A DNA stretch of 64,000 nucleotides from CALODP01 sp942492055 (GCA_942492055.1 CALODP010000015.1:248001-312000), one strand, 5' to 3'; shown: positions 45,896 to 54,475, counted from the first letter of the stretch. Program-made: numbers and translations. The notes: generated by a model from the letters alone, not told the origin.

Positions 45896-47182
45896 GTGAG
45901 AAAGCTATTGAGTTTATGGAAGAAAACGGTTAATAGATATTTTCTCGAAAAGGAAGATAAGCTCCTTTTCGAAAGATACTCCGGGGAGGCGGTTGATTAT
46001 GAAAAGGTTGACAATCTCTATCTTCACATCCCTTTCTGCCGAAACAAATGCCCCTATTGTCCTTACTTCAAAGAGAAGTACGAAGCGAAGAAGGCTGAGG
46101 CTATCGGTGAGTCTCTCTTGAATGAGATTAAACTTCACGCTGATAATCTGGCCGGAAAGAAGATCGCTTCTCTCTATATCGGTGGGGGAACTCCTACTCT
46201 GATGAATGATTATTTGCTTAATAGTATTGAGCATCTTCGCGCGGAATGTTCAATCGATAAAATCGCTTTGGAAACCAATCCGGAGGAAATAACCGAAAAA
46301 CTTCTCGATGAATTGGAAGAGATGGGATGCGGTTTGATCAGTCTTGGAATTCAGGATTTCAACCAAAAGTATCTTAACATGATCGGGCGTAAGTACACGG
46401 TTGCGCAAGCATTAAAAGGGATTGAACTTACGAAGAGAAGAAATTTCGAAACAATAAATATTGATCTGATATTCGCTTATCCCGGCCAAACAAAGGAGGA
46501 ACTCGATGCTACGCTGATGAAAGCCATAAATAGCGGCACTAATCAGATTACTCTCTATCCCTTATTTACTTTTCCATATAGCTCAATCGGAAAATACAAC
46601 AAAACAAATAAAGTTATTCTCCCGAGCTCTGATGTTCGGAAAAGATTCTACTATCATATTTGCGAAACACTTTTTCGTAATGGTTTCCAGCAACAATCGG
46701 TGTGGAGTTTTTCGAACAAAACGGGAGAGAAATATTCCTCCGTTACGCGGGATTATTTTCTGGGATTGGGCCCTTCCGCCGCTACATACACGGGGAAAGA
46801 GTTTCTCTTCAATACTTTTTCACTCGATGAATATTCCGAAAAAACAGATCGCGGGGAAACTCCCTTTGCGCTAAAAATGAATGTCTCTGATAATCTGGAA
46901 AAACTCTTCTGGCTCTATTGGAGATTATACGAAACAAAGATTCCCTTAAATGAATATCGGAAACGGTTCGGGTCCGAGTTCCGAAAAGATTATAAACTGT
47001 TTACCCTGGCTATGAAGCACATGAGATTCAGCCGTGTTGAAGAGGAAACTCTGAAGCTCAATAGGCGGGGAATACATTACATCCATCTGCTTCAGAATCA
47101 TTTCGCCCTCAACTATGTGAATCAAATCTGGTCACGAAATATTGATGGCGAACTGCCGGAAGAAATAAGGTTGTTGGGTTAA
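45896..47182 (+). CDS. Radical SAM protein of the HemW (coproporphyrinogen oxidase-like) family
   Basis: The 428-residue protein has the HemW-type cluster motif CxxxCxxC (Cys48, Cys52, Cys55 in FCRNKCPYCPYF), YIGGGTPTL, ETNPEE and SLGIQDFN, and a C-terminal HemN-like domain. HemW binds heme and an iron-sulfur cluster and is a heme chaperone; true HemN has an extra cysteine pattern not seen here. It starts with GTG at 45896 after a 101-base gap. The standard opening MYIHIPFC is preceded by a 40-residue extension not usual in HemW, so it may be a paralogue with another substrate. Confidence 0.82.
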   Translation: MRKLLSLWKKTVNRYFLEKEDKLLFERYSGEAVDYEKVDNLYLHIPFCRNKCPYCPYFKEKYEAKKAEAIGESLLNEIKLHADNLAGKKIASLYIGGGTPTLMNDYLLNSIEHLRAECSIDKIALETNPEEITEKLLDELEEMGCGLISLGIQDFNQKYLNMIGRKYTVAQALKGIELTKRRNFETINIDLIFAYPGQTKEELDATLMKAINSGTNQITLYPLFTFPYSSIGKYNKTNKVILPSSDVRKRFYYHICETLFRNGFQQQSVWSFSNKTGEKYSSVTRDYFLGLGPSAATYTGKEFLFNTFSLDEYSEKTDRGETPFALKMNVSDNLEKLFWLYWRLYETKIPLNEYRKRFGSEFRKDYKLFTLAMKHMRFSRVEEETLKLNRRGIHYIHLLQNHFALNYVNQIWSRNIDGELPEEIRLLG

Positions 47183-47272
47183 AAAAATCTTTTTGAACCT
47201 ATTGATCTCAGCAATTTATTTTAGATATTTCCGAGGATGATTTTCGATAACTTATTTTAGCAGAGGACTATA

Positions 47273-47722
47273 ATGATACTTGATATACTGGACAGAGCCG
47301 AAGACTATTTTCATTACGGCGAGAAATTCGAAAAAGCTTTTGAGTTTTTATGTCACCCCAATTTGTCTCAATTACCCGAAGGGAAATATCCTATCGACGG
47401 AGAAGAAGTCTTCGCTATCGTATCGAAAGAGAAAGGAAGAAGGGAAGAAAAAGCGCTACTCGAAATTCATAAAAAATACATAGACATACAGGCAGTTTTG
47501 CAAGGAACCGACACGATGGGATGGAAGCCGAAAGGGGAATGCAAACAACCTGCCGGCGAATTCGACACAGAGAAAGATATCTGCTTCTACTCCGATAAAC
47601 CTGATAGCAAAATAGCCGTAAAACCGGGAGCCTTCGTAATCTTCTTTCCCGAAGACGCCCACATGCCATCAATCTCGGAAGATATTCTCCACAAGGTTAT
47701 TATAAAGATATCAGTTGAATAA
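47273..47722 (+). CDS. YhcH/YjgK/YiaL-family protein
   Basis: The 149-residue cupin-like protein has the family signatures HKKYIDIQAVLQGTD (about residues 64-78) and the closing FPEDAHMPS near residue 125, which bring His, Glu and Asp residues to a metal site. Members are linked to sialic acid or sugar-acid metabolism (e.g. N-acetylneuraminate anomerase), but the role varies. No sugar operon is nearby. It stands alone, followed by a REP-like palindrome. Confidence 0.85.
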   Translation: MILDILDRAEDYFHYGEKFEKAFEFLCHPNLSQLPEGKYPIDGEEVFAIVSKEKGRREEKALLEIHKKYIDIQAVLQGTDTMGWKPKGECKQPAGEFDTEKDICFYSDKPDSKIAVKPGAFVIFFPEDAHMPSISEDILHKVIIKISVE

Positions 47723-47734
47723 CAGTCGCCGATA

Positions 47735-47748
47735 GCTCCGGAAGAGCG
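47735..47748. repeat. REP-like palindrome unit
   Basis: GCTCCGGAAGAGCG is an imperfect GC-rich palindrome, 13 bases after the YhcH-family stop, in an AT-rich setting. Related units are at 48819-48885. Such GCTCCGGNGGAGCG sequences are dispersed in many FCB genomes, often between genes. Confidence 0.55.
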
Positions 47749-47801
47749 TTAGGCCTGTAGCACTTTTGGATATGTTACGAATAAAAAGAAGGACGAAAGT
47801 A

Positions 47802-48218
47802 ATGATAAAAAAAACATTGTTATTGTTTATGTTTTTAAGTTCAGTAGGGTTTTCTCAGTCGAATGCAGTAAAAACTCTTATTGAAAAATGGAAGGTGAGA
47901 GATGGATTTGAATATGTCGAAATTTCAAATGAGTTGGTAAAAGAATTACTTCAAAATCCGCATGTCTTTTTCCGAGAATTCTCAACTGAAAAGGAAAGTT
48001 ATTATCAATGGGTTAATTCATTGCAAGGCGCTGTATTTAATTCTTTCCTAAATGATCCCGATAATAAATATGATAGGCGTCTTAGAAAAGTATACTATAA
48101 TGAGCTAAAAAAAATAATGCTAGAAATCGCAGATGAAAATATGGGAAAGTGGAAAGAATTGTGTGTCGAGTTGAAAGTAAAATTAGAAAATATAGAGATC
48201 AATTTTGCTGAGTTTTAG
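47802..48218 (+). CDS. Small exported protein, unknown function
   Basis: Starting at ATG 47802 the product has 138 residues and a clear signal peptide (residues 1-18, ending VGFSQ); an upstream in-frame ATG at 47766 would put a charged leader before it. The mature part is helical and highly charged, with no recognised domain. GGACGAAAG precedes the start. It lies next to an intergenic accessory region with REP-like repeats and an Rhs fragment. The base composition is typical of the window, so there is no clear sign of transfer. Confidence 0.6.
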   Translation: MIKKTLLLFMFLSSVGFSQSNAVKTLIEKWKVRDGFEYVEISNELVKELLQNPHVFFREFSTEKESYYQWVNSLQGAVFNSFLNDPDNKYDRRLRKVYYNELKKIMLEIADENMGKWKELCVELKVKLENIEINFAEF

Positions 48219-48961
48219 TGCATTTGTATCTAATGAAACTTCTCCAAGCATTTGTAATAGAGAATACAATAAAAATAACTCAAAAGTTTTTTGGAAATCT
48301 AAGGAAAAAAGCAGATGATTTTTCAAGTATATTGTTTGGCTTAATTGGATTTATGAAAGTGAGTTTTATGTCTTTAAGTACTCTATGTTCTGAAGAATAT
48401 ATGGCAATTCGAAAATACTTCCCCCCTAGCATCCGCTCGGGGGAAATACATACTAACCTTCGGAATCCTCACCATGCTCCGGATAAGGGATAGCGTACTG
48501 CTTCAGCTTAATTGGCTCATCCTCAAAAACTAATCTTACTAAGAGAAGCCACCTTAAGGAGATAATCCCAAACAAGCAATTCCATTGCCGAACCTTTGGT
48601 AGATTAGTAATTTGTATTAGAGCCAACTCATCACCCCATCCCTCTTCTCTTGCGAAGCGAAGAGGGCGTGAACGATATTTGTGAATAGAAAAGCAAATCG
48701 TGAAGGTTCTATTTCCTTCCCTCAGCGAACAGCACTAAGCTCGCATAATTTCCGTTCCGTAGATTCTTTTAATATCATAAGGTCTTTACAAATGGGAAAT
48801 TGAGCTTATCTCACCAGAGCTCCGGAGGAGCGCAATGCCTCTAGCGCCGGCGGCGCGTTATGTCTGTTAGCTCCGGAGGGAGCGACATGCATTAATTTTC
48901 TCCCCAACTAACCGAAAATATTAATATATTTATCAAATAATAAATTAACACAGTTATTTGA
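48219..48961. other. Gene-poor accessory region
   Basis: I find no supported gene here. A 91-codon ORF at 48218-48493 has no family signal and poor composition. The stretch holds a C5/G5 hairpin near 48419-48443, a perfect 8-bp hairpin at 48640-48666 (CCCTCTTC with GAAGAGGG), a half copy of the 298-426 inverted-repeat element at 48745-48787, and REP-like units at 48819-48885. It leads into the Rhs remnant. Confidence 0.6.
48819..48885. repeat. Cluster of three REP-like palindromes
   Basis: Three GC-rich imperfect palindromes follow one another: GCTCCGGAGGAGCG (48819-48832), GCGCCGGCGGCGCG (48844-48857) and GCTCCGGAGGGAGCG (48869-48883), each followed by AATGC, TTATG or ACATG. A fourth unit is at 47735-47748. 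They resemble REP elements mobilised by Y1 (REP-associated) transposases, but no such gene is in the window. Confidence 0.65.
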
Positions 48962-49525
48962 AAGGAAAACCGGAAACTCCAAAATAATCTGAAGTTTTAT
49001 ACGTTCACGTTAGTAAGCGCGCAAGACTCCCGTCATAACTTTACCGAGAAGGAAAGAGATACCGAAACTCAGTACGATTACTTTGGCGCAAGATACTACA
49101 GCCCTAAGCTTGGAATGTGGCTACAAACAGATCCGTTAGCCTCCAAATATCCCGGCTGGAGCCCTTATAATTATTGCTTGAATAATCCGGTAAATTCTAT
49201 TGATCCTAATGGCGAATGGGTTAATTTTTTAATCGGTGCAGCGGTTGGAGTGGTAACTGATGTTGCAATTGGTAAAGTAGTATCTAGCGGTGTGGAAAAT
49301 ATAACTGCTGGAAATATTAATAAGAAACAAAATAAATCTCATAGATCAACACATACAGCCCAAAATAATAAGAATAAAAGAAGTTCTTCGAGTCAAAGAA
49401 GGAAAGATACAAACGCTCAAAAGGCTTAAGATGATGTTCAAAAGGCTCAAAACGCAGCAACTGGAGCAAGTATCTCTGGTTCAAATGCTGCAACAAAAAC
49501 ATATCATAAAATCATGGATGACTAG
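48962..49525 (+). pseudogene. C-terminal remnant of an Rhs/YD-repeat protein with an in-frame stop
   Basis: The frame reads the Rhs core end: YDYFGARYYSPKLGMW, TDPLASKYPGWSPYNY and NNPVNSIDPNGEW. It is then followed by a variable tail with small-residue and Lys/Gln/Ala-rich segments, as at the polymorphic toxin end of Rhs proteins. A TAA at 49427-49429 interrupts the frame, but the same frame continues for 31 codons (AQKA-stop-DDVQKAQNAA) to TAG at 49523-49525. The large N-terminal part is missing, and no start codon fits. It is a decayed fragment, or a displaced orphan tail module. Confidence 0.85.
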
Positions 49526-49889
49526 ATTGATAAGTAAGTTAAAAAACACTATAGTTCAGTGGATTAAGGGGAATAAGAGTTTAACAGTGTTGCTGTTATT
49601 TACTTTAGTGTCTTCTTGGATCAATAATTCCTTGAAGGATTTATTATTTTTTTACTCTATAGTGGCATTCAGTATGTTGTTGGCGAATAATTTATTTAAT
49701 GCGTCCAAAATAATTTTTGGCAAAGGAGTAAATAAGAAATCTTTGTTTGAGAATAAAATGTTTATTGCTATATCAACTCCGATTCTATTTGCTGGTGGAT
49801 TGTTGTTATTAGAAGGAATTGCAATGAGATATTTTTTCTTTTTTGCAGGAGTATTGTTTTTATATTATTTATATGCAACTACTAGATAA
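49518..49889 (+). CDS. Small membrane protein overlapping the Rhs remnant, immunity-like position
   Basis: Read from the ATG at 49518 the product has 123 residues and about four hydrophobic helices, and no recognised domain. Its start overlaps the end of the extended Rhs frame by eight bases (ATGGATGACTAG), the coupling expected between a polymorphic toxin tail and its immunity gene. The immunity role is an inference from position only. The computed longest frame starts at 49431, but that part is the Rhs tail in another frame. Confidence 0.5.
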   Translation: MTRLISKLKNTIVQWIKGNKSLTVLLLFTLVSSWINNSLKDLLFFYSIVAFSMLLANNLFNASKIIFGKGVNKKSLFENKMFIAISTPILFAGGLLLLEGIAMRYFFFFAGVLFLYYLYATTR

Positions 49890-50108
49890 AAAAAACAAAT
49901 TAAAGAATTCAGGTGTCGAGATGAAAATCATGGCACCTTTTTCCTCAGTGTGCTCTACCCCCTCCGTGGTATGTTGCTCTAAAGCAGTCTTTCCACGAAC
50001 AATCAAAAACACCAATCAAATATCTATTAGTTTTAATAGGATGTTAAATAGCTACTTATAGCTATGCAACAAAAGAAATAATTGTTGCTATTTCCGAATT
50101 AATGTCTT

Positions 50109-50270
50109 ATGTTTTTCTCCGTAGGGAAAATAACTGTCCTGATCGATTCCGCGCTGAACGGGATCATTATTTACTCTAACAATCCTGTCTCTACACCGAT
50201 AGAAATCGAGTATCACATAGCCGGCCACCGAGCCGAGATCAAAAAAGTTCCGGATTTCGCCGGGAAATGA
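50109..50270 (+). CDS. 53-codon ORF or gene remnant
   Basis: The frame from ATG 50109 to TGA 50270 encodes 53 residues. Its codon usage and GC content are higher than the surrounding AT-rich DNA, and its residues (SALNGIIIYSNNP, EIEYHIAGHRAEIKK) look like a beta-strand protein end rather than random sequence. No signal peptide or ribosome site is evident. It may be the 3' end of a lost gene or a real small protein. I do not recognise it. Confidence 0.35.
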   Translation: MFFSVGKITVLIDSALNGIIIYSNNPVSTPIEIEYHIAGHRAEIKKVPDFAGK

Positions 50271-50522
50271 TAAAAAAGAATTTTAATGTAGCTCAATAGG
50301 TAGTAAATCTGACGTCTAGCGTTTGTATGTCGCAAAAATGACGAAAATGTTCTCTTTTGCGGAAAAATGAGATCGATTACGTATAAAATATGGCACATTA
50401 CGCTTGAAAATGACAAATGTGTAAAAAATCTCATAAAATTGATTTGAAAATGATTTTTGATCGATCAATAATCATTTTTTTTTCGTTTTTGTTACATTAT
50501 TAGCCTATTGAGCCTTTTTCTT

Positions 50523-50555
50523 TGACAAAATGTCACATTATATGACATATTTGCT
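50523..50555 (+). promoter_or_regulatory. Paired palindrome, candidate operator (copy 3)
   Basis: A perfect TGACA-N3-TGTCA palindrome (50523-50535) and a half-conserved second site (50543-50555, TGACA on the left, TTGCT on the right) lie 7 bp apart, as at 62-94. The flanks also match copy 1 over about 95 bp: the TCAATA start, a T-rich stretch, CTTTGACA and a closing TGCTGT. The site is 184 bases upstream of the 215-residue gene, in the same orientation. Confidence 0.5.
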
Positions 50556-50738
50556 GTGTTGTTGCCCTTTTTGCTGATCTTTTTCTTTTTCGGTTCTATG
50601 AGGGATGTTTTTGCCACGTTTATTTCGTTTTTATGAGGAGCCGATCCTAAAGTGTAACATAAAAATATAATTCCGCGATTTTCTCAATTCCGGGCGGAGT
50701 TTAGTTAAATAAAACTCACAAACTAAACGGAGGTTGTT

Positions 50739-51386
50739 ATGCCTATAACGGAATATGACATTATAAGTAGGGAATTAACAGGTCATGGTATCGCGTTGGA
50801 TAATTACGATTCCAATCCGGCAATTCAAGACCGTATGGGTCTTTATATGTACACGCCGGAGAAGATTGCCGATGGTAGGACTTTGTATGAGGAGGCCTGG
50901 GCTCTTGTTACGGCGCAAAAAGAGGAATATGGGGAGCAATATCAGGCTACCCGGGAGTTGTATCAGGCTTGGGCTGCGGCAAAGGCTTTTTACACACCCC
51001 TTTTGGGTGTTGCCAGAGTAGCCTTTAAGAAGGACGCTAACACTCGTGACGCTCTGGAGCTTGACGGAGCAAGGAAAACCAGTATCCCTAACTGGACAAC
51101 TCAGACAATGTTCTTTTACAACAATCTTTTGGAAAAAGAGGATAGATTGGCAAAAATGGCTCAACTGGGAATAACCGAAGCACAGATACAGGCCGGTCTC
51201 GAAAAGAATATAGCGTTGCAGAAAGCCTTGAGCGCCCGGAAGGATGAAAGGGCAGAGGCCATAGACGCGACTCGCGCAAGGAATAAAAAGCTTGATGAGT
51301 TGGAGGATTGGATGGATGACTTCAAAGAGATAGCCAAAGTAGCCTTAGCCGGAGATCCGGCTCTCCTTGAAACCTTAGGCTACTAA
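50739..51386 (+). CDS. Unrecognised helical protein (215 aa)
   Basis: The product has no signal peptide, appears all-helical and rich in Ala, Glu and Lys, with coiled-coil-like spacing in residues about 35-75 and 125-195. It ends in AKVALAGDPALLETLGY; similar ALxxxPxLLExLG endings occur in uncharacterised FCB proteins I have seen, but I cannot name a family. GGAGG lies six bases before the ATG. The paired-palindrome module is upstream and a strong terminator follows, so it is a single-gene unit. The GC content is higher than the flanks, and transfer is possible. Confidence 0.7.
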   Translation: MPITEYDIISRELTGHGIALDNYDSNPAIQDRMGLYMYTPEKIADGRTLYEEAWALVTAQKEEYGEQYQATRELYQAWAAAKAFYTPLLGVARVAFKKDANTRDALELDGARKTSIPNWTTQTMFFYNNLLEKEDRLAKMAQLGITEAQIQAGLEKNIALQKALSARKDERAEAIDATRARNKKLDELEDWMDDFKEIAKVALAGDPALLETLGY

Positions 51387-51400
51387 GTATTTATTCGCAG

Positions 51401-51424
51401 AGCCACCGTTTGGTGGCTTTTTTT
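51401..51424 (+). terminator. Rho-independent terminator after the 215-residue gene
   Basis: AGCCACC (51401-51407) pairs with GGTGGCT (51412-51418) around a 4-base loop, followed by an unbroken run of T residues. It starts 14 bases after the stop codon. Confidence 0.92.
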
Positions 51425-51448
51425 ATGAGATTGAATAACAAATAATCC

Positions 51449-51474
51449 CCCCGCTGCCCTTGCGTACAGCGGGG
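51449..51474 (-). terminator. Terminator-like hairpin for the TonB receptor gene
   Basis: CCCCGCTG (51449-51456) pairs perfectly with CAGCGGGG (51467-51474) around a 10-base loop. It lies 16 bases beyond the stop of the minus-strand receptor gene; on that strand it is followed by GGATTATTTGTTATT, a broken T tract. Confidence 0.6.
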
Positions 51475-51490
51475 ATTGAGGAACGTAAGG

Positions 51491-53800
51491 TTAAAACTCA
51501 TACTCCAACCCGAAGATAGGGAGGAGGGGCCATTGATATATTTTATCCTTTTTGTTCTCTTTTTCATTCCAAAAGTATGTTGCTATGTTTTTGTTTCCGT
51601 AGGCGTTCCAGACACTCAGATAGAAAACAAGGTTGCTGTTCGCAAAGAAGAATCTTCTGTCGAACCGGACGTTTAGGGAGTGGTAATCGGGGTAGCGTGA
51701 TTCGTTGATTCTGCTTCCGTCCAAAATACCTCTCTTCTTCTCTTTCGATTTCGCGAGATCGAACGGGGTGTAAGGAGTACCGCCGGCGTAAATCCATCTT
51801 ACGCTGAATTCCCAATTGTCGTTCGGTTTGTATCCCCCCTGCAGGCTGAAGATAACCCGATTATCGAATACGCGGTTTCTCCATTTGTCATCTCCCCCTT
51901 TATATTTGGTTCGGAAGTAGGAGGCGCTCACAAGTCCGTAGAAATCCTGAGCCAGTTTCTTTTGTACAGTAGCCTCTATTCCCTGCGAGTAAGCTTCGCC
52001 GGAGGAATTTAGATTAGCGTGGCTATAGAAGAATCCGGACCGATAGAAAATTTCGTCAATCAGAAAGAGGGAAGCATCACTCGGATCGATCGGGAAATTC
52101 TTGTAATCTTTGTGGTATAGTTCCAGAGTAAATTTTGTGTTCTCTGTTAATAATCTTTCGATTCCCAGAATGTAGTGAACCGAAGAGGGGACAGAGAGAT
52201 CTTTGTTCCCTTCGCTTTGCGCCATAAGGAGAAGGGGAATATCCTGATAATAGATTCCCGCCGAACCGTTGAGGGTAGTATTCTCGTCGAATTTATAGGA
52301 GAATGAGAAGCGGGGAGCCACTGTTGTTTTTTCGTTGTATGAGAAATAATCGGCGCGCGCTCCGAAGGTTGTAGTAAGTTTCTTAAACGGTTTTACGCTG
52401 TAGCTCGCGAATGCCCCGATTCTATTGGCTCTAAGCTTTTCCCCGAGTTTCATTCCGGGCACAGAATCCCCGAGCGCGTCGGTGAAAGGGAAATAGTAGC
52501 TATTGTAGTCGTCGATAATTCTCTTAAACTCAAACCCGATTTCGGCAGAGTGAATTGCGTTGAACTTGATATGATTGACGTTTCTCACCTTAATACTGCT
52601 CGAAAGGGTGTTGTTATTGAGTATAGGGAGATCGGTATTTGTCTCTTTAAGTTTCTCCTCGAATTTTTCGGCAGTGTAGGATACCGAAGTATTGGAGTAA
52701 CCGGTTTTTCCCCAGAGTCGTCTCCAGTTTATTCCAACGGTGTTTTGGTAGATATCCTGCTTTCCGTAATAGATCATATCATTTTCAATTGCTGTTTCTC
52801 TGTCGGGGTCGTTATGATCATCCCCCGAAACAACAAGGAGAGAAAGCTTGTTCTTCATATCGATATCGTAAGTGATTTTCCCCTGAATATCTCCGTAGGA
52901 AGGGGCAACGGTTGTACCGATATCAATCGCGTCAACCAGCAGATCGAGGTAGCTTCTTCTTACCGACAAGAGGAAAGAGCCTTTGTCGGAAAGAGGTCCC
53001 TCAATAACTCCGCCGAATCCGGAAAAATTGAGATCGAGCTGTCCGTCGAATTCGTTTTTGTTCCCCTCGCGAAAAGTAATATCCATTATGGAAGAGAGCC
53101 TGTTTCCGTAAGTCGATCCGAACCCGCCGCTGTGGAAAGAGACATCCTGAATAAAATCTACATTTATCAGTCCGAGTGATCCTCCGCTCGTTCCCTGAGT
53201 AGGGAAGTGGTTGATATTCGGGATTTCGATATTATCTACATAAAAGCCGTTTTCAGTCGGTGATCCTCCACGCACGATAAGGTTATTCGATTGGTCGTTA
53301 ACCTTGGCAACACTAGGCAAGCTCATAACGATACGGCTTATATCCCCCGCGGAACCGGGAGCCCGGCGTACCTCTTCGTAATTGAATTTGATAACACTGT
53401 TCGGCTGTTCCTCTTGCCCGATAAAGTAACTCGGCTTCACCTCTACGGTCTCCATTTCGAGAGGAGAAACACTGAGCTCGGCTGCTACGGTAGTTATTCT
53501 TCCCGGGCGAACGATGATATCGGTTTTGCGGATAGTTTCGTAGCCGACATAATTAAACTGAAGTATATAGCTTCCTACCGGCAGATGATTTATTTCGAAT
53601 TTTCCGGTTAGGTCGGTGCTTGCTCCTGTTACGGATCCGACGACGAGAATATTTGCCCCGATCAACGGGGATTTTGTATCGGCATCGATAACCGTACCGA
53701 TAATTCTACCGGTCGGTGTTTTCTCCTGCGCGTTTATCGGGAGAAAGATCGAAAAAAGAAGAACTATAATTGCAAACTTGAATAGGGCTTTGATTCTCAT
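51491..53800 (-). CDS. TonB-dependent outer-membrane receptor with carboxypeptidase-like N-terminal domain
   Basis: The 769-residue protein has a signal peptide (about 1-24), a CarboxypepD_reg-like Ig domain (about 27-115: GRIIGTVIDADTKSPLIGAN), a plug domain (about 120-235) and a beta-barrel that ends in an aromatic residue (YEF). It imports or binds an unknown large solute at the outer membrane using TonB energy. It is not paired with a SusD-like lipoprotein, so it is not a classical polysaccharide-utilisation locus. The TetR regulator upstream, 22 bases away, probably controls it. Confidence 0.9.
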   Translation of the reverse strand: MRIKALFKFAIIVLLFSIFLPINAQEKTPTGRIIGTVIDADTKSPLIGANILVVGSVTGASTDLTGKFEINHLPVGSYILQFNYVGYETIRKTDIIVRPGRITTVAAELSVSPLEMETVEVKPSYFIGQEEQPNSVIKFNYEEVRRAPGSAGDISRIVMSLPSVAKVNDQSNNLIVRGGSPTENGFYVDNIEIPNINHFPTQGTSGGSLGLINVDFIQDVSFHSGGFGSTYGNRLSSIMDITFREGNKNEFDGQLDLNFSGFGGVIEGPLSDKGSFLLSVRRSYLDLLVDAIDIGTTVAPSYGDIQGKITYDIDMKNKLSLLVVSGDDHNDPDRETAIENDMIYYGKQDIYQNTVGINWRRLWGKTGYSNTSVSYTAEKFEEKLKETNTDLPILNNNTLSSSIKVRNVNHIKFNAIHSAEIGFEFKRIIDDYNSYYFPFTDALGDSVPGMKLGEKLRANRIGAFASYSVKPFKKLTTTFGARADYFSYNEKTTVAPRFSFSYKFDENTTLNGSAGIYYQDIPLLLMAQSEGNKDLSVPSSVHYILGIERLLTENTKFTLELYHKDYKNFPIDPSDASLFLIDEIFYRSGFFYSHANLNSSGEAYSQGIEATVQKKLAQDFYGLVSASYFRTKYKGGDDKWRNRVFDNRVIFSLQGGYKPNDNWEFSVRWIYAGGTPYTPFDLAKSKEKKRGILDGSRINESRYPDYHSLNVRFDRRFFFANSNLVFYLSVWNAYGNKNIATYFWNEKENKKDKIYQWPLLPIFGLEYEF

Positions 53801-53822
53801 ACTAATCCTTTAGTGAAATTGG

Positions 53823-54413
53823 TCAAAAATGACTTAAGACATTCTCAATTAGTCGTTGAACATACTTATTACGAAATTCCGCTTCGGAAAAATCCTTTTC
53901 GGTAAATCCGGCAAAGAGTCCCGGAAAAAGAGAAGGGAAGAAGATAGCCGAGAAGAATTGGACAATCTCTATATCTACAATCTCTTTCTTTTTCTCGGGC
54001 AAAAAGGCAAGTACCTTATCTCTGAAATCGGCAAGAAAATTATTCAACCTTGTGATCATCTCTCCGCTATATTCCCCCTTGATATAGGAATCGTAAAAAT
54101 GAGCCTTAGTTACACCGGGATATCTCAGGGCACCCTCAAGGCAATCGGTAGTAATGAAATTGAGAATAGCTCTGAGATCGGTTTCGTTTTTCAGAGAGTT
54201 TTCCCAATCTCTGAAAGCGGAATGAAGAGAGAAAGACATCGTCTCTTTGAGCAGAAGTTCTTTGGAGCTGAAGTAATAGTTGATCGCAGCCACATTCACT
54301 CCGGCAATGGAAGCGATTTTTCGTATCGTTATCGAGTGGACTCCTTCCCTCTCAATACATTCCAAAGTAGACATAATAATCTTCTCTTTTATGGATTCTT
54401 CTTTTGTAGTCAT
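53823..54413 (-). CDS. TetR-family transcriptional regulator
   Basis: The 196-residue protein has a TetR helix-turn-helix in residues about 8-55 (TIRKIASIAGVNVAAINYYFSSKELL) and a helical ligand-binding C-terminal domain. TetR proteins are usually repressors released by a small ligand. It is the first gene of a two-gene unit with the TonB receptor. Two palindromic sites at 54451-54475, 38 bases upstream of its start, suggest autoregulation and control of the receptor. Confidence 0.9.
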   Translation of the reverse strand: MTTKEESIKEKIIMSTLECIEREGVHSITIRKIASIAGVNVAAINYYFSSKELLLKETMSFSLHSAFRDWENSLKNETDLRAILNFITTDCLEGALRYPGVTKAHFYDSYIKGEYSGEMITRLNNFLADFRDKVLAFLPEKKKEIVDIEIVQFFSAIFFPSLFPGLFAGFTEKDFSEAEFRNKYVQRLIENVLSHF

Positions 54414-54450
54414 CCGTAATACCTCGCGACAGTATGTAAACAGTTGATTT

Positions 54451-54475
54451 AAACACGTGTTTGAAACTAGTGTTT
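54451..54475 (-). promoter_or_regulatory. Tandem palindromic operator upstream of tetR
   Basis: AAACACGTGTTT (54451-54462, perfect palindrome) and AAACTAGTGTTT (54464-54475, nearly perfect) lie one base apart. Each has the AAAC..GTTT arms typical of TetR operators. The rest of the intergenic region (54476-54717) is AT-rich and holds no other feature I can support. Confidence 0.65.

Larger units (their letters stand above)
49890..50738. other. Intergenic region with a small ORF and a regulatory module
   Basis: It holds a second copy of the palindrome core AAATAGCTACTT (50046-50064), a 53-codon ORF (50109-50270), and the paired-palindrome module (about 50470-50640) upstream of the 215-residue gene. 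An inverted repeat CAACAA/TTGTTG also lies near 50068-50087. The rest is AT-rich with no visible gene. Confidence 0.55.

Noticed and set aside
48218..48493. 91-residue ORF
   Set aside because: No start context, no family signal, and it runs into hairpins and repeat-rich DNA.
50611..50627. Sigma-54 promoter before the 215-residue gene
   Set aside because: TTGCCAC-N5-TTTC lacks both invariant GG and GC.
53856..54419. 187-residue plus-strand ORF
   Set aside because: Antisense to the well-supported TetR gene.
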